From positions 4,636,501 to 4,700,500 of the forward strand of contig OX442318.1 in NCBI GenBank assembly GCA_949358305.1: a stretch of DNA of 64,000 nucleotides. The letters run 5' to 3'. Both the position numbers and the translations under genes were made by a program. The notes beneath the pieces were generated by a model, which saw only the letters and a program-made list of their open reading frames with translations, ran no database searches and was not told the DNA's origin. Shown piece by piece: positions 32,193 through 43,496 of this stretch (within the stretch, counting starts at the first letter, position 1; every line of letters starts with the position of its first letter). This DNA comes from Strigamia acuminata (taxonomy: Eukaryota > Arthropoda > Chilopoda > Geophilomorpha > Linotaeniidae).

Positions 32193-33352
32193 TGTAATGA
32201 GCTCAAATTTCACTATAAAATAATAGTGAAATTTCTTTCTCATTGGTGCCGCATCGGGACTTATCAAAATTCTACTAAAACTCAACTCTAAAATCTTAAC
32301 TGACTAATCAAAGAAGAAATAATCACTAATTAGTTCTTAAATAAAGGAAAAAGATTTATTCTTGGCTTGAATAAACTAATAGTAAAATACAATTAAATAA
32401 TAGGAATTAAAGGTAAAAGTAATAATAATTGAAGGTGAAATGGCGAAAATAATACAAAATAGCGGCGATGGCTTGTCGCTCGCTCTCGAATTTCGTTCTT
32501 CACTCGACGCTCGCTCTCGAACCTCGTTCTTCACTCGACGCTCGCTCTCGGACCTCGATACTCGCTCTCGGACCTCAATGCCCGCTCCAAACCTCAAAAC
32601 GGCGTCCAAACTTCACTCTTTACTCACGATGTTCATTCCTGGTTAAACCGGACAAATTTCCGAATTCTTGGTGACTTGAACTCGGACACAATTCCGTTTC
32701 TTCTCTCTCAAAACTCGCAACAGATTCGGACACAATTCCGACTCTTCTTCCTTGATGACTCCGTGGTTGCGGCAAATTCCGCTTTATGTTGACTGGGACA
32801 AATTTCCCAATGAGGATTTCTCATCCAAACAATGGCTGCTTGGCAAGAATGATGATCTCTCCAAACAATGGCTGCTTGGCAAGATGAAAATCCCACTGAT
32901 GAATATGCTCAATCAGCAAGATAAATTTCCCACTACTGGATGTACACAGTAGCAAGAACTCCCACAATAACTTTATGTTATTGTAAGAAATGAGTCTCAA
33001 TACTCAAGAACATCTCAAAACTGCTTTAGCAATTTGCAAGAAGGAGTCTAAATACTCAGGCAATCTTTCACCAAATCCACTTGAAGAATTGTATTTTCCC
33101 AGGGTAGATTTTGTGACTTGTTGCTCTCAAAGTTGATTTCGGACTGAAGATTTTTCCTCATTCTCTGCAGGAAGCATTTCCTGTTACAGGAAGCTTATGG
33201 GCTGGTTGCCCTGGCAACCACCCTCATGTCTTCAAGTTATGCCAGACTTCCTGTTCAGGCATAAAAAATAAACTCAAATAAAAATATGAAATATATAAAA
33301 TATTTCCAGACACATTTCTGTTCTTCATCTAGTGACCACTAGGGTCACTACA
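32193..33352 (-). repeat. 5' LTR of element 1
   Basis: It reads TGTAGTGACCCTAGTGGTCA at its start and ends CATTACA at 32193. It contains a CpG-bearing tandem repeat (units CGCTCGCTCTCGAACCTCG, 32473-32581) in an otherwise AT-rich sequence, a plausible promoter area. Confidence 0.95.
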
Positions 33353-33740
33353 AGCTTACACTGCTGGATCCCTGATGAGTTCAGGTTGTTATTATTTTGT
33401 AAAGCAAACGTCTTTATTTATTCCATCTTGGGGTTGGGAAATGGAAGAAATGATTATTGATTTTAACATTAATTTTTTTTCTACTCTTTTGCAAACGGAG
33501 GAATTGAATGTGCCAAGATCTGACAAAAGGAAAAACAAAATCAAGTCTGACAGTGAAGAATCTGAAGGCCAATTGGATTCCAGGAGAAAAAAAAAATCTG
33601 ACTTAACAAACAAGGTTTTATACGCCAAGTTAATGTTTTCTATAAAGTCCAAACTCCACCGAAGAAACTTTGCAGTGAAGCATCACCTGTTAAAATTCTA
33701 AAAATCATCTAGAACTTATTATGTTGTATCAGATATTATA

Positions 33741-33962
33741 CCGTATTACCCCGCTTAAGCCGCATTTGGGCCGGCAATTTAAGTTTTCTTAATTTTCTGA
33801 AGATTATTACTAAAATCTGGAAAATTTTATAGAAATTTAGGCCAATTTCCTACATTTTGGACATCTAAAAATGCTTTTTATGCTTGCTTAGGCTCAATTC
33901 TTATCGGCATGTCGGTAAAACTCACACTATATTGGCATGCGGCTTAAAGCGGGGTAATACGG
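33741..33962. mobile_element. 222-bp MITE with CCGTATTACCCCGC ends
   Basis: The left end CCGTATTACCCCGCTTAAGC and the right end are complementary for about 25 bp, apart from one extra base. TA flanks both sides (33739-33740, 33963-33964). A diverged inverted copy lies at 44818-45045. Confidence 0.85.
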
Positions 33963-34939
33963 TAAATTTTCCATTTTTGTGTTACAATTCCTCCACACGT
34001 TGTCTGTGTCAAACCCTGTCAAAAACAAAGACATATATGTGAAAAATGAACATCTCTGTGGATTGAGTAAACACAATTGCTCGCCCAGCAACAGATTTTG
34101 TTTCTATTGATTTCTAACTGAGTGCTAAATTACAATCAAAACGAGTAGGTTGAAATGGAAAAAAAAGAGAAAGCCAGCCAAGGATGAGAAGAGAAAAGAA
34201 AAAATAAAGTTGGAGGAAAAGTGATTTGCAGTAATGATAATGGCCACTCCCAGCCAAAGCCATCTACAGGAGTGGAATAAGTTGATTTCACCACTAACAA
34301 CTGGTGTTTTCAGGTCTCACAAATCTCATTATTTACTTTTTCCGCTTTAATTATTTAGTGAAATAAAGAAAAGCACGAGGCAAATAACTTTGGAGATTTA
34401 AAGAGGCACGAAGCAGGAAGAGATGTGACAAACAAGCTGTAAAAGAACAGGTGTTGAAACTAAGCCAAAATTCTTGCTTGCTTAATGACGCCAAGTACTC
34501 AAAACTGTCACCACGAGTTCCAACATCGAGTAGTTGTCGGAAACCATTCGTTCTGCAACGTCTCCGTTTTACCAAGGTTTAATTTCTGCGGCAAATGAGT
34601 TTATCAAAGCACTCGGTGTTAATTGTAAGAAAAGCCGAAGATGTACTACATAAGCTTACTGTTTAAAACCTGAAAGTATAATGGCCTGTGTATCCACATA
34701 TACCCTACAATGGCGCTGTATAAAGCCGAAAGTATTTACAAGTGCTTCCAATTTTGTAGAAAATGTTAAAAACTTTTGATAACTTCATTTTGATAAAATA
34801 ATTCTTCAGTTATCACAAAGTAATTACTTCATTTGGTATTTTTTGATGATTTTCATTCAGTTTGGAGGTACCATGGGATATCCCAATTGGGGTCTACACC
34901 TTGTTTTGTAGTGACCCCCCTTGGATCTGCCAGTGAAAG

Positions 34940-35195
34940 TATACTGTAATGTACTGCATTAAAACCATAGGTATACTGTAATGTACTGCATTAAAACCAT
35001 AGGTATACTGTAATATACAGTAGATGGTATAATAGAACGCGGGATGCCCATTCAATACCGTATCCTTTACAACACAGGTTTAAATTGAACAAACCACTTA
35101 ATTTAATGTCTAAATTGAGCAAAACGACTAAAATAAATGTCTAAATTGAACAAAACGACTAAAATAAATGTCTAAATTAAACAAAACGACTAAAC
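34940..35195. repeat. Two short minisatellites
   Basis: GTATACTGTAATGTACTGCA-type units (about 33 bp, 2-3 copies) at 34940-35030 and ATTGAACAAAACGACTAAAA-type units (about 31 bp, 3-4 copies) at 35085-35195. Confidence 0.85.
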
Positions 35196-36318
35196 TGCAC
35201 CCACCAGAAACTACCGTAGTGACAGTAAACCTAAAACGCGAACCGAATCATGTTTCAGTTTTACGGAACTGCCCGGACACTGGAGCCACCAGTGTTTTAG
35301 AATGTAAGCTTCCTTACTGAATTAGACTTTTTATTGTCTAGATTTAATTGCTAACAAGATTACCACTCGGAGCATTTGACCTTTAAGTCCCGACTTAGTC
35401 AGCGAGCCAACGGACGAATCAAGCATCATCAAAGCCAATGCCAAACTACTTGTAATCATGCATAAAACTAGAAAAACTCGTATATTTAACATCTTTCTAT
35501 AGCCACCCTTATCAAGCCCCCTACTGATAAAAAAATACAAAACCTACCGCCCACAGTGCACAGGCATTTCTCTTCCCAACAAAACCATATTGAAAAACTT
35601 TTCAATGGAAAATAAATCTGCAAAGAAAAAAAGAATTATCTGTTTGTCAACAGCACAGGCAAATTCATGCATTAAACATGCACCGTTGCCAACAACAAAC
35701 TACACACTCTTGCTGCTGAAACTTAGAAACTCACTCAGTTCATGCAAAGATGGACAAATAAGCGCGAAAGCATTTCGGTATAAATATTTACATGCAAAGA
35801 GCAAACACTACAATAAACTAGGGAATTATATCCTTAGCAACAGATGCTGGTTGCACCTACTAACACATTGCAATTTCATACATTTCACTTCTACTCCTTT
35901 TATTTTCCTTGTGCGCCGTTTAAAATACAACATAAACACTTATTGGACAATTTTTCTTGCTGACACACGCCATTCCCTTCTTATTCCACTTTGCGACATA
36001 ACAGATCCCCTGCACAGGAATCACAACTGATATTAATATGAGAATAAATAAAAATGGTTGACGGGGGAAAATGAAACATTCAACACTTTGGGAAATTAAA
36101 ATACACATGGTGGAAAGAAAAATGTAAGGGGGAAGGAAGCAGAAGCACTTATTTAATATTCCAGGCAACATTTGCACAACTTTCTGTTCTTTTGATGAAG
36201 ATTAAAATGATTTAGTTTTGCACAAATGGCGGCAAGGAATTCACTTAACATTCCATTGGTGATTCAGTCAATAAATTCTATGCAGAAATTATTTTTTTCA
36301 GATTATTTTTAGACATGT

Positions 36319-37803
36319 TGTTGCGTTCCTGGATGTTCCCAAAATTATAATAATAATAATTGCACAGAATATTAATCTAATTCAATGCAAAAGGTCCCGG
36401 TATTCAACCTGTGGAAAGCAGTTGAATGCCGTAAAAGGTCTTCTATCGGGTTTGGCAGTTAAGTTGGTGTCTAGGGGTTTTTTGGCTGTTGGTTTTGTGT
36501 CTAGGGGTTCTTTTGGTAGCAAATGCAATAAGAACAAGTAATTTAAAAAAGGATAAACAGTTTTATTAATGTTAAAATTAAGGAGTAATATGAATACAAG
36601 GGATAAATAAATAATTAAGTGAATATTGCTAAAGTTAAACAAGGAAAGAAGAGAAAGGCGCGAGAACAATGGAATTGTTCGCGCGCGCGGAAACAATAGG
36701 TTGAGAAAATGGCGGCAACGAATCGCCGTGAAAATTGGTGCAAATGCACACAAACGGGCGCGGAATCGTGAGATTTCGCGATGTGATTCGGCTGTGGAGC
36801 CAGAATCGTGGCCAGCTAGATAGCCAGGCCAAAGTGGAGAATACGAGGTGTGAACCCTCAAGTTGAAACGGGAAATTCTCCGTTGAAGACTCACGAATCC
36901 AATGGCGTGGTTCGCACTGTCGAATCCGGTCTTCAGGTGTCCGCTTCTTCTCGGTAAATTATCGTCGTCGGCAGGTCGAGCGTCGAGGTTTCGTCGGCTT
37001 TCGCACGTCGTCCCTCGTCAACTCGGCGGCTGGCTGGCGTCGATCTTCAACGTATGTTGATCGAATTACCGTCGTCGGTGGCTAGCGTCGAGGTTTCGTC
37101 GGCTTGGCGCGCGTCGTCCCTCGTCAGCTTGGCGTCTTCCAGGCGTCGGTCTACGATGGCGTGTATACGTTTATCTTCGGGCGGCGGCGGAAACAACGGT
37201 TGCTCGGTCCGTTGCACGTCGACTTCGTCGTCCGGGAAGGAGTCACTTGATGTGTATTGGCATCAAGCAAATCGGTTGAAACTTTGCAATATCTCACGGA
37301 TCACGGACAAAACAGTGTTTTTGGTTTGAACAAAGCTGTGTCGGTGTGAACGGTGTGAGGAGGAGGCAAAGAGTGAGTAATAAACGAATTTATTACCCAA
37401 ACTTTGGCCGGAAAATCGGCCGAGTGCGCATGCGTGGCATGCACCTGGCACACTTCGTGCCCAGCAACGGTGCAAATTAGGAGCTGGCCATAGCAACCCC
37501 CCAATTTGGCAGTTAGGTTGCCATGGCAGTCCTAACGGCTTCTGTTTAACAGCCGAAAGCACTTGGCAATTGCAAATAAAATGAGTATTTTATTTGCACA
37601 AGCAAGCAAAAATATGTAATTATTTTAACAAATAATTTATTAAAAACACTAAAATAAATTGATTCCTTAAATTACCAATTTCTACTATTTCTAAATAATT
37701 AAAGGGACTGTAAAACAATTTATTTAACACATTAAATAGATTAAATTATTAATTTCTTATACTCCAAATATTCCAAATAAAAGGAACATTTGAGATCACA
37801 ACA
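36319..37803 (-). repeat. 3' LTR of element 2
   Basis: 1485 bp, matching the 5' LTR in all parts compared. The CpG-rich duplicated core lies at about 36655-37265. A 170-codon open frame inside each LTR is identical between them and is not taken as a gene. Confidence 0.95.
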
Positions 37804-37814
37804 CTTCCCCCCAA
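37804..37814 (-). promoter_or_regulatory. Polypurine tract of element 2
   Basis: TTGGGGGGAAG directly precedes the 3' LTR on the minus strand and shares nine bases with that of element 1. Confidence 0.88.
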
Positions 37815-38139
37815 TTAAAATCAAACATTTTTAATTTAAAAGGATGGAATATAGTGGGTTCTGATCACAAATTGTTCAAATAATTAAATTATTAACAAAT
37901 TTGATAGTAATATGATTTACGAATTTTCAAATGGAGGTTAGAACATGGAATAAAATAATTTAGTAATGAAGAATTAGTTATTTTCTAGGCTAAAACTGAA
38001 TTTCAACTAAAATTATCGGTAGTCACTACATTAGTGCATTAAATAATTCGAATAACAATTTGATTTTCAAGAAAAAGTTATGCAAACGATTAAATACGTA
38101 AAAAACAATGATATTAAAAATTTTAACATAAAAAGTTAT

Positions 38140-41100
38140 TTAGTGGCATTGAATCCAATAAATGATGCCGATTGGTAACTCTGGGGCTAAAGGAGTCGGC
38201 AATCGAGGTAAGCTCATGTCTGTTGTCTTGTCTCGAAGGTTTTCCCTCTCGAGGACAAGTTCAAACGGACGGCCGGTATACGGCCCAAAAATTAAATCTG
38301 GGTTGTCGTGCAACCACTCACTTCTAATTGAGCAAAAGTTGACGTTATCTTCAAACGTTATTTCGTTATTTTCTCGGGGCATTTTCGGCTTTTTTCTAAC
38401 TTTTGTTAGCCGCTGATAATGAATCCACGGCTGCTTTGCCTCGATGTGGCGTTCTGAGCGCTCTTGATCTTCGTACCCGAGATTAACTGAATTTTCTTGC
38501 AGCATCCCCATGTGTGGCTGCAGTCTTGAATAGGTTTTTCGTAATTGGCGGTAAATTGTCAATTCTTCTTGATTTTCCAACTGTTTCGAGGGAGTTAAAC
38601 AAGGCTTCGCCGGTGACGGCGGTTTTATCCGTGATGGACGTCTATTTTTCGAAGACTGTCGAGACAAGGGAGGTGCGAAGACACATGTTCCGCAGTTTGA
38701 TCTTGTCGTCGATGCGCCTTGTGCATCATGCACTAGTCGGTTGACCAAGCGATTTTTCCGCTGAAGAAATGTTTTTGGCCTGGCGCCCGAGCTTGCATGA
38801 TCGACAGGGGCTCCGAGAGGAGTCCGTAGGATGGGTCCGCTGGAATTGGGTCTTGACGTTGAAGTCGGCGAGTTGATGGGCACTGCTTGTATTGTCGGAA
38901 ATTGTCCTGAAGTCTTTGCTGCCTTTTTGATTGTTTTTACAGCAACACCAGCAGCAGGATTCAATGTTGATGAAGGTTTTGTCTTCTTCTTGACCAAGGA
39001 AACCGGCATTTTATCTGGTTGAACAGAGTCGAGCTCCGTCCGATAGATATCTCCTCGTTCATCCCGTTCATTCTGCAGTTTGACGGATTCGTCCGAATGT
39101 TTGGACAACGAAGCTGATGGAGACTTCTTTTTTAGCGTTGGCGAAACTGATTGAGCCGCTGCGAGTGCAAGTTTGCGAGCAATTTTCCGTGGCTTCCGCT
39201 TCTTGTGAAGTTGGATGGCCGATTCGGCCAAGTGCTTGTCACTGACAAGTACAAGTTCTTGCTGTATGGTCAGCGAATCTAGGAGAATTGACCTCCAGTA
39301 GTCTAAAAAATTATCTTGGTTACCGGTATTCATCGGGGGTGTCCAGAGACATATTGCGTCTGCGAGGGCAATTCGGTTGCTTGTGGCGGTGCTCCGAGTT
39401 AAAATGCTGCAGAGTCCCGCGACCAATAATTGTTGTAAAGCGGAGAGTTGAATGTCCAAGGCATTGGTTGGCTCCATGTCGCGCAGATGATTAATTATAC
39501 GCTGCCAATTTTGAATGGTTTTGCTAATTTGAGTCCTTTGATACTCATTCAGGTCTTCCATCAAAATATCTTGTGTGTCACGAGGCAATACTTCAACACT
39601 GGACTTTGTCACGTCACATTTTTGGTCAAACGATCGGCTTTGAGTCAAAGAATCTGTTTCAAATTTCTCAGCCGGAAATTGGGATTTTGGGGTGCTTGGT
39701 TTTGAATACACAGAGGTTGTGACGGATTTACTAGCAATAGATACTTCTGGTGCATTCGGATGTGTTAACACTGGGGTCAAATGGGTAATTGGTTTCTCCA
39801 AATTTTCAACTTGCATTAACACTGGGGTTGAATTGATAATTGTCTTTTCCCAATTCTCAACTTGCGTTGCCCAATCCATAGCCGTTTGGTCGGCTGTCTG
39901 TGACGATTCCAAGGGATAATCTTTTTTGATTTTTGCCGCTGTTGGCACGGAATTAATATTTTCCAACAAGGCGATTGATGTTGGAGTGGCGGAGATCGGC
40001 GCATCACTGGTTGAGACATAAATTTCTGCCGGTGGTGATGTGTCAGTCTCTGCGTCCCATCGTTTCTCTGCTTTGCTGAGAGGCTTTTCCTTTGCAATTG
40101 TCCCAGATGCATTAAACGAACCTTTTGTAAAAAGTTTTTTAGGCTTACATTTAATTTCAGTCACATGTTTAGCTAACACTACACTGGTGTTACTAATTGT
40201 TGAGCCGGTTTCTTTTTCGGCTTTCACTTTAACTTTGAGATCGACTTCATTCATCGAGTCAACAATGGTAAGTCGAGTATGAGAATGAGAAGTTTTTGTA
40301 GAACAATGAGGATTCTGCACGTGATTAATGTTTTTTGCTGGTTTCTCGGCAAATGTAGTTGCACTTGATCTCTCAGAAGTTCGTTCTCGGTGTTCAAATG
40401 TTTTTTCAATCTCTTCAGTCGCGTTGTAAATTGGGGTCCAATCTGATGGTGAAGATGCACATGTTTGAGGACGACTTTGTTGTCCCCCCACCTTAGGTGA
40501 ACGCGTTGACTGTTCACGGCCGAAAGCGGAATTTTCACGTCTTGATTGATATGGCGGAGAACAATCACTACTTTTTTCGCATTCCCTCTTTGGTGGATTA
40601 ATACATGTTGGTGAACTGTAATGTGATTGAGAGTCATTGAAATTATTTCTTAGATCTGAATTTTTGCAGAAGTTGCTACAAGTAGGTAATTTCGCACTTT
40701 GTTCACAATTTTTTGAGTCTATTATATTCAATAATGCATGGCTATTATTAAATATTTCATCACTTGAAGTGTTCCATTTTTTACAGTCAGAAGCTTCCAT
40801 CGTTGAACTTCTTTTCTTTTCAGATTTTCGTTCATCATCACTGGACGCACAGAACGAATGATTAGTTTCAAAAGTTGCAAGATTAGTCACTTTAGGTTTG
40901 AACGCCGTGACATTCGGCGGACTCGGCTGTTGAGCCGCAAAGTTGACTGATCTAATCAAGAGTTCGTCCATCTCCTCCTGAGATTTTCGTATTTCCGTGC
41001 GTATTAAATCATTTTTTACAACTTGTGCCATCCAATCGGTTTGGTGAAGTTGTACGCGTGGTGATGGTGTTTCACGCATTTCATGCGGCTTTCTCCCTTT

Positions 41101-41859
41101 TCGATGCGCATCTAACAATTGTTGTGGTTGTAAGATGAAGGATTCGTCCTCACGGTGGGATAAATTCTTTGTATGCTCTTGTTGCAGGATGGTTATCTTT
41201 TGAAGTTCCAATTTACAGACTTTAGTTCTATTACAAATTTCTTCGTATAGTGCCAGATTAGCTTCTTCAAGCTCTCTGCTTGTTCTTTCCAATTCTTCAA
41301 TTTCGGCACTTTCATTTGCATTTTCCTCGGTCGCAAAAATTTTCTTTAAATCGAGCTCGTCTTTTGATGCATTCAATCGGGCACGACCTAATTGCATTTC
41401 TGTTGCTAGTGTTTCTAGTTCACCACTTTCCTGCTCGATCCAGGCTAGGCGGACTCCTTCGTGCACGTCCGCATCTGCGAGGAAAGTTCGGACAACGAGC
41501 GCTTCAAACTCTGTTTGCCGTGGAGAAAATTCGTTCCTTCGTTTTGGAGTCGAGGTGCTTGGCTGAGTACAATCATTTACTTTGTCAATACTCCTGTTTA
41601 TTTCAGCATCCATTTCACGATCCGTTGAAACATTTTTGAATTTTTGAAATGAACGTTTTTTCGCATCAAGTGAAATTTTAGACGATATCTCGGCTTCGGC
41701 GATTTCCAATCGAGTTTCGGCCGAGCGGTTAGCCGTTACTTCCTTTGGAAAACTACTGCGCCGAGTTTGGGCACCTTGTGGGCAGTTAGACCCAACTCTT
41801 GGACGACTATACGTCCTTCCCTCAATTGGCGAAGGGACTTCATCATGTAAATTAGGCAT
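38140..41859 (-). CDS. 1239-residue protein of LTR element 2, function unknown
   Basis: The ATG lies about 130 nt after the primer binding site and the frame is unbroken for 1239 codons; about 325 nt of untranslated sequence precede the polypurine tract. The N-terminal 130 residues are basic and polar. A coiled-coil-like region spans about 145-235 (EEIEELERTSRELEEANLAL-type). Then comes a long Ser/Thr/Pro/Lys-rich, probably disordered middle. A more hydrophobic, probably folded block lies at about 800-930 (LQQLLVAGLCSILTRST). A basic tail follows (KKRKPRKIARKLALAAAQ) and the C-terminus is Pro-rich. No zinc knuckle, protease, reverse transcriptase or integrase motif is seen. The overall plan resembles the element 1 protein, but I could not align the two. 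A capsid or nucleic-acid-packaging role is possible but unproven. Confidence 0.8.
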   Translation of the reverse strand: MPNLHDEVPSPIEGRTYSRPRVGSNCPQGAQTRRSSFPKEVTANRSAETRLEIAEAEISSKISLDAKKRSFQKFKNVSTDREMDAEINRSIDKVNDCTQPSTSTPKRRNEFSPRQTEFEALVVRTFLADADVHEGVRLAWIEQESGELETLATEMQLGRARLNASKDELDLKKIFATEENANESAEIEELERTSRELEEANLALYEEICNRTKVCKLELQKITILQQEHTKNLSHREDESFILQPQQLLDAHRKGRKPHEMRETPSPRVQLHQTDWMAQVVKNDLIRTEIRKSQEEMDELLIRSVNFAAQQPSPPNVTAFKPKVTNLATFETNHSFCASSDDERKSEKKRSSTMEASDCKKWNTSSDEIFNNSHALLNIIDSKNCEQSAKLPTCSNFCKNSDLRNNFNDSQSHYSSPTCINPPKRECEKSSDCSPPYQSRRENSAFGREQSTRSPKVGGQQSRPQTCASSPSDWTPIYNATEEIEKTFEHRERTSERSSATTFAEKPAKNINHVQNPHCSTKTSHSHTRLTIVDSMNEVDLKVKVKAEKETGSTISNTSVVLAKHVTEIKCKPKKLFTKGSFNASGTIAKEKPLSKAEKRWDAETDTSPPAEIYVSTSDAPISATPTSIALLENINSVPTAAKIKKDYPLESSQTADQTAMDWATQVENWEKTIINSTPVLMQVENLEKPITHLTPVLTHPNAPEVSIASKSVTTSVYSKPSTPKSQFPAEKFETDSLTQSRSFDQKCDVTKSSVEVLPRDTQDILMEDLNEYQRTQISKTIQNWQRIINHLRDMEPTNALDIQLSALQQLLVAGLCSILTRSTATSNRIALADAICLWTPPMNTGNQDNFLDYWRSILLDSLTIQQELVLVSDKHLAESAIQLHKKRKPRKIARKLALAAAQSVSPTLKKKSPSASLSKHSDESVKLQNERDERGDIYRTELDSVQPDKMPVSLVKKKTKPSSTLNPAAGVAVKTIKKAAKTSGQFPTIQAVPINSPTSTSRPNSSGPILRTPLGAPVDHASSGARPKTFLQRKNRLVNRLVHDAQGASTTRSNCGTCVFAPPLSRQSSKNRRPSRIKPPSPAKPCLTPSKQLENQEELTIYRQLRKTYSRLQPHMGMLQENSVNLGYEDQERSERHIEAKQPWIHYQRLTKVRKKPKMPRENNEITFEDNVNFCSIRSEWLHDNPDLIFGPYTGRPFELVLERENLRDKTTDMSLPRLPTPLAPELPIGIIYWIQCH

Positions 41860-41991
41860 GATGGCAAGAATGATAGAAAAAGAGAAGAAAGATGATAGGA
41901 AAGTTAGAAAAATGGGGAAAAATACTAAATGGGGAAAAACAAGATTTTTTTTAATTTTTTAATCTTACTTTAAATTCTAAAAATTGGGATT

Positions 41992-42009
41992 ATCCCGGAC
42001 GGGCCCCCA
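41992..42009 (-). promoter_or_regulatory. Primer binding site of element 2, tRNA-Pro
   Basis: TGGGGGCCCGTCCGGGAT follows the 5' LTR after a CT spacer. It is complementary to the 3' 18 bases of tRNA-Pro with a single C/T difference from the form used by murine gammaretroviruses. Confidence 0.9.
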
Positions 42010-42011
42010 AG

Positions 42012-43496
42012 TGTTGCGTTCCTGGATGTTCCCAAAATTATAATAATAATAATTGCACAGAATATTAATCTAATTCAATGCAAAAGGTCCCGGTATTCAA
42101 CCTGTGGAAAGCAGTTGAATGCCGTAAAAGGTCTTCTATCGGGTTTGGCAGTTAAGTTGGTGTCTAGGGGTTTTTTGGCTGTTGGTTTTGTGTCTAGGGG
42201 TTCTTTTGGTAGCAAATGCAATAAGAACAAGTAATTTAAAAAAGGATAAACAGTTTTATTAATGTTAAAATTAAGGAGTAATATGAATACAAGGGATAAA
42301 TAAATAATTAAGTGAATATTGCTAAAGTTAAACAAGGAAAGAAGAGAAAGGCGCGAGAACAATGGAATTGTTCGCGCGCGCGGAAACAATAGGTTGAGAA
42401 AATGGCGGCAACGAATCGCCGTGAAAATTGGTGCAAATGCACACAAACGGGCGCGGAATCGTGAGATTTCGCGATGTGATTCGGCTGTGGAGCCAGAATC
42501 GTGGCCAGCTAGATAGCCAGGCCAAAGTGGAGAATACGAGGTGTGAACCCTCAAGTTGAAACGGGAAATTCTCCGTTGAAGACTCACGAATCCAATGGCG
42601 TGGTTCGCACTGTCGAATCCGGTCTTCAGGTGTCCGCTTCTTCTCGGTAAATTATCGTCGTCGGCAGGTCGAGCGTCGAGGTTTCGTCGGCTTTCGCACG
42701 TCGTCCCTCGTCAACTCGGCGGCTGGCTGGCGTCGATCTTCAACGTATGTTGATCGAATTACCGTCGTCGGTGGCTAGCGTCGAGGTTTCGTCGGCTTGG
42801 CGCGCGTCGTCCCTCGTCAGCTTGGCGTCTTCCAGGCGTCGGTCTACGATGGCGTGTATACGTTTATCTTCGGGCGGCGGCGGAAACAACGGTTGCTCGG
42901 TCCGTTGCACGTCGACTTCGTCGTCCGGGAAGGAGTCACTTGATGTGTATTGGCATCAAGCAAATCGGTTGAAACTTTGCAATATCTCACGGATCACGGA
43001 CAAAACAGTGTTTTTGGTTTGAACAAAGCTGTGTCGGTGTGAACGGTGTGAGGAGGAGGCAAAGAGTGAGTAATAAACGAATTTATTACCCAAACTTTGG
43101 CCGGAAAATCGGCCGAGTGCGCATGCGTGGCATGCACCTGGCACACTTCGTGCCCAGCAACGGTGCAAATTAGGAGCTGGCCATAGCAACCCCCCAATTT
43201 GGCAGTTAGGTTGCCATGGCAGTCCTAACGGCTTCTGTTTAACAGCCGAAAGCACTTGGCAATTGCAAATAAAATGAGTATTTTATTTGCACAAGCAAGC
43301 AAAAATATGTAATTATTTTAACAAATAATTTATTAAAAACACTAAAATAAATTGATTCCTTAAATTACCAATTTCTACTATTTCTAAATAATTAAAGGGA
43401 CTGTAAAACAATTTATTTAACACATTAAATAGATTAAATTATTAATTTCTTATACTCCAAATATTCCAAATAAAAGGAACATTTGAGATCACAACA
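42012..43496 (-). repeat. 5' LTR of element 2
   Basis: Begins TGTTGTGATC and ends ACGCAACA at 42012. A CpG-rich core (about 42350-42960) contains a roughly 110-bp tandem duplication of GTCGAGGTTTCGTCGGCTT-type sequence. The rest is AT-rich. Confidence 0.95.

Larger units (their letters stand above)
26442..33352 (-). mobile_element. LTR retrotransposon 1, single-ORF, apparently non-autonomous
   Basis: A 6911-bp element on the minus strand with 1160-bp LTRs at both ends and a 4-bp target duplication AGCT (26438-26441 and 33353-33356). LTRs begin TGT and end ACA. A primer binding site and a polypurine tract are in the right places. The only long frame in the 4591-bp inside is 27638-31930. Nothing resembling protease, reverse transcriptase, RNase H or integrase is present. 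The LTRs show no difference where I compared them, so the insertion is recent. Replication would need enzymes from another element. Confidence 0.93.
33353..36318. other. Spacer between the two LTR elements
   Basis: It holds a MITE (33741) and two short minisatellites. An open frame at 33375-33701 ends in basic, Ser-rich sequence (KKKSDLTNK) and could be exon material, but I recognise nothing. The rest shows no gene. Confidence 0.4.
36319..43496 (-). mobile_element. LTR retrotransposon 2, single-ORF, apparently non-autonomous
   Basis: A 7178-bp element on the minus strand with 1485-bp LTRs and a 4-bp target duplication ATGT (36315-36318 and 43497-43500). It has the same plan as element 1: TGT...ACA LTRs, a CT spacer, a tRNA-Pro primer site, GGGGGGAAG polypurine tract and one long frame (38140-41859). 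LTR and protein sequences differ completely from element 1, so they are separate families. No reverse transcriptase or integrase is seen. The LTRs look identical, implying a recent insertion. Confidence 0.93.

Noticed and set aside
36382-36894. 170-codon minus ORF, with an identical copy at 42075-42587
   Set aside because: Both lie inside the LTRs of element 2 and are identical because the LTRs are; no recognised domain.
26442-43496. Autonomous Gypsy or BEL retrotransposons
   Set aside because: No protease, reverse transcriptase, RNase H or integrase motif in any long frame of either element.
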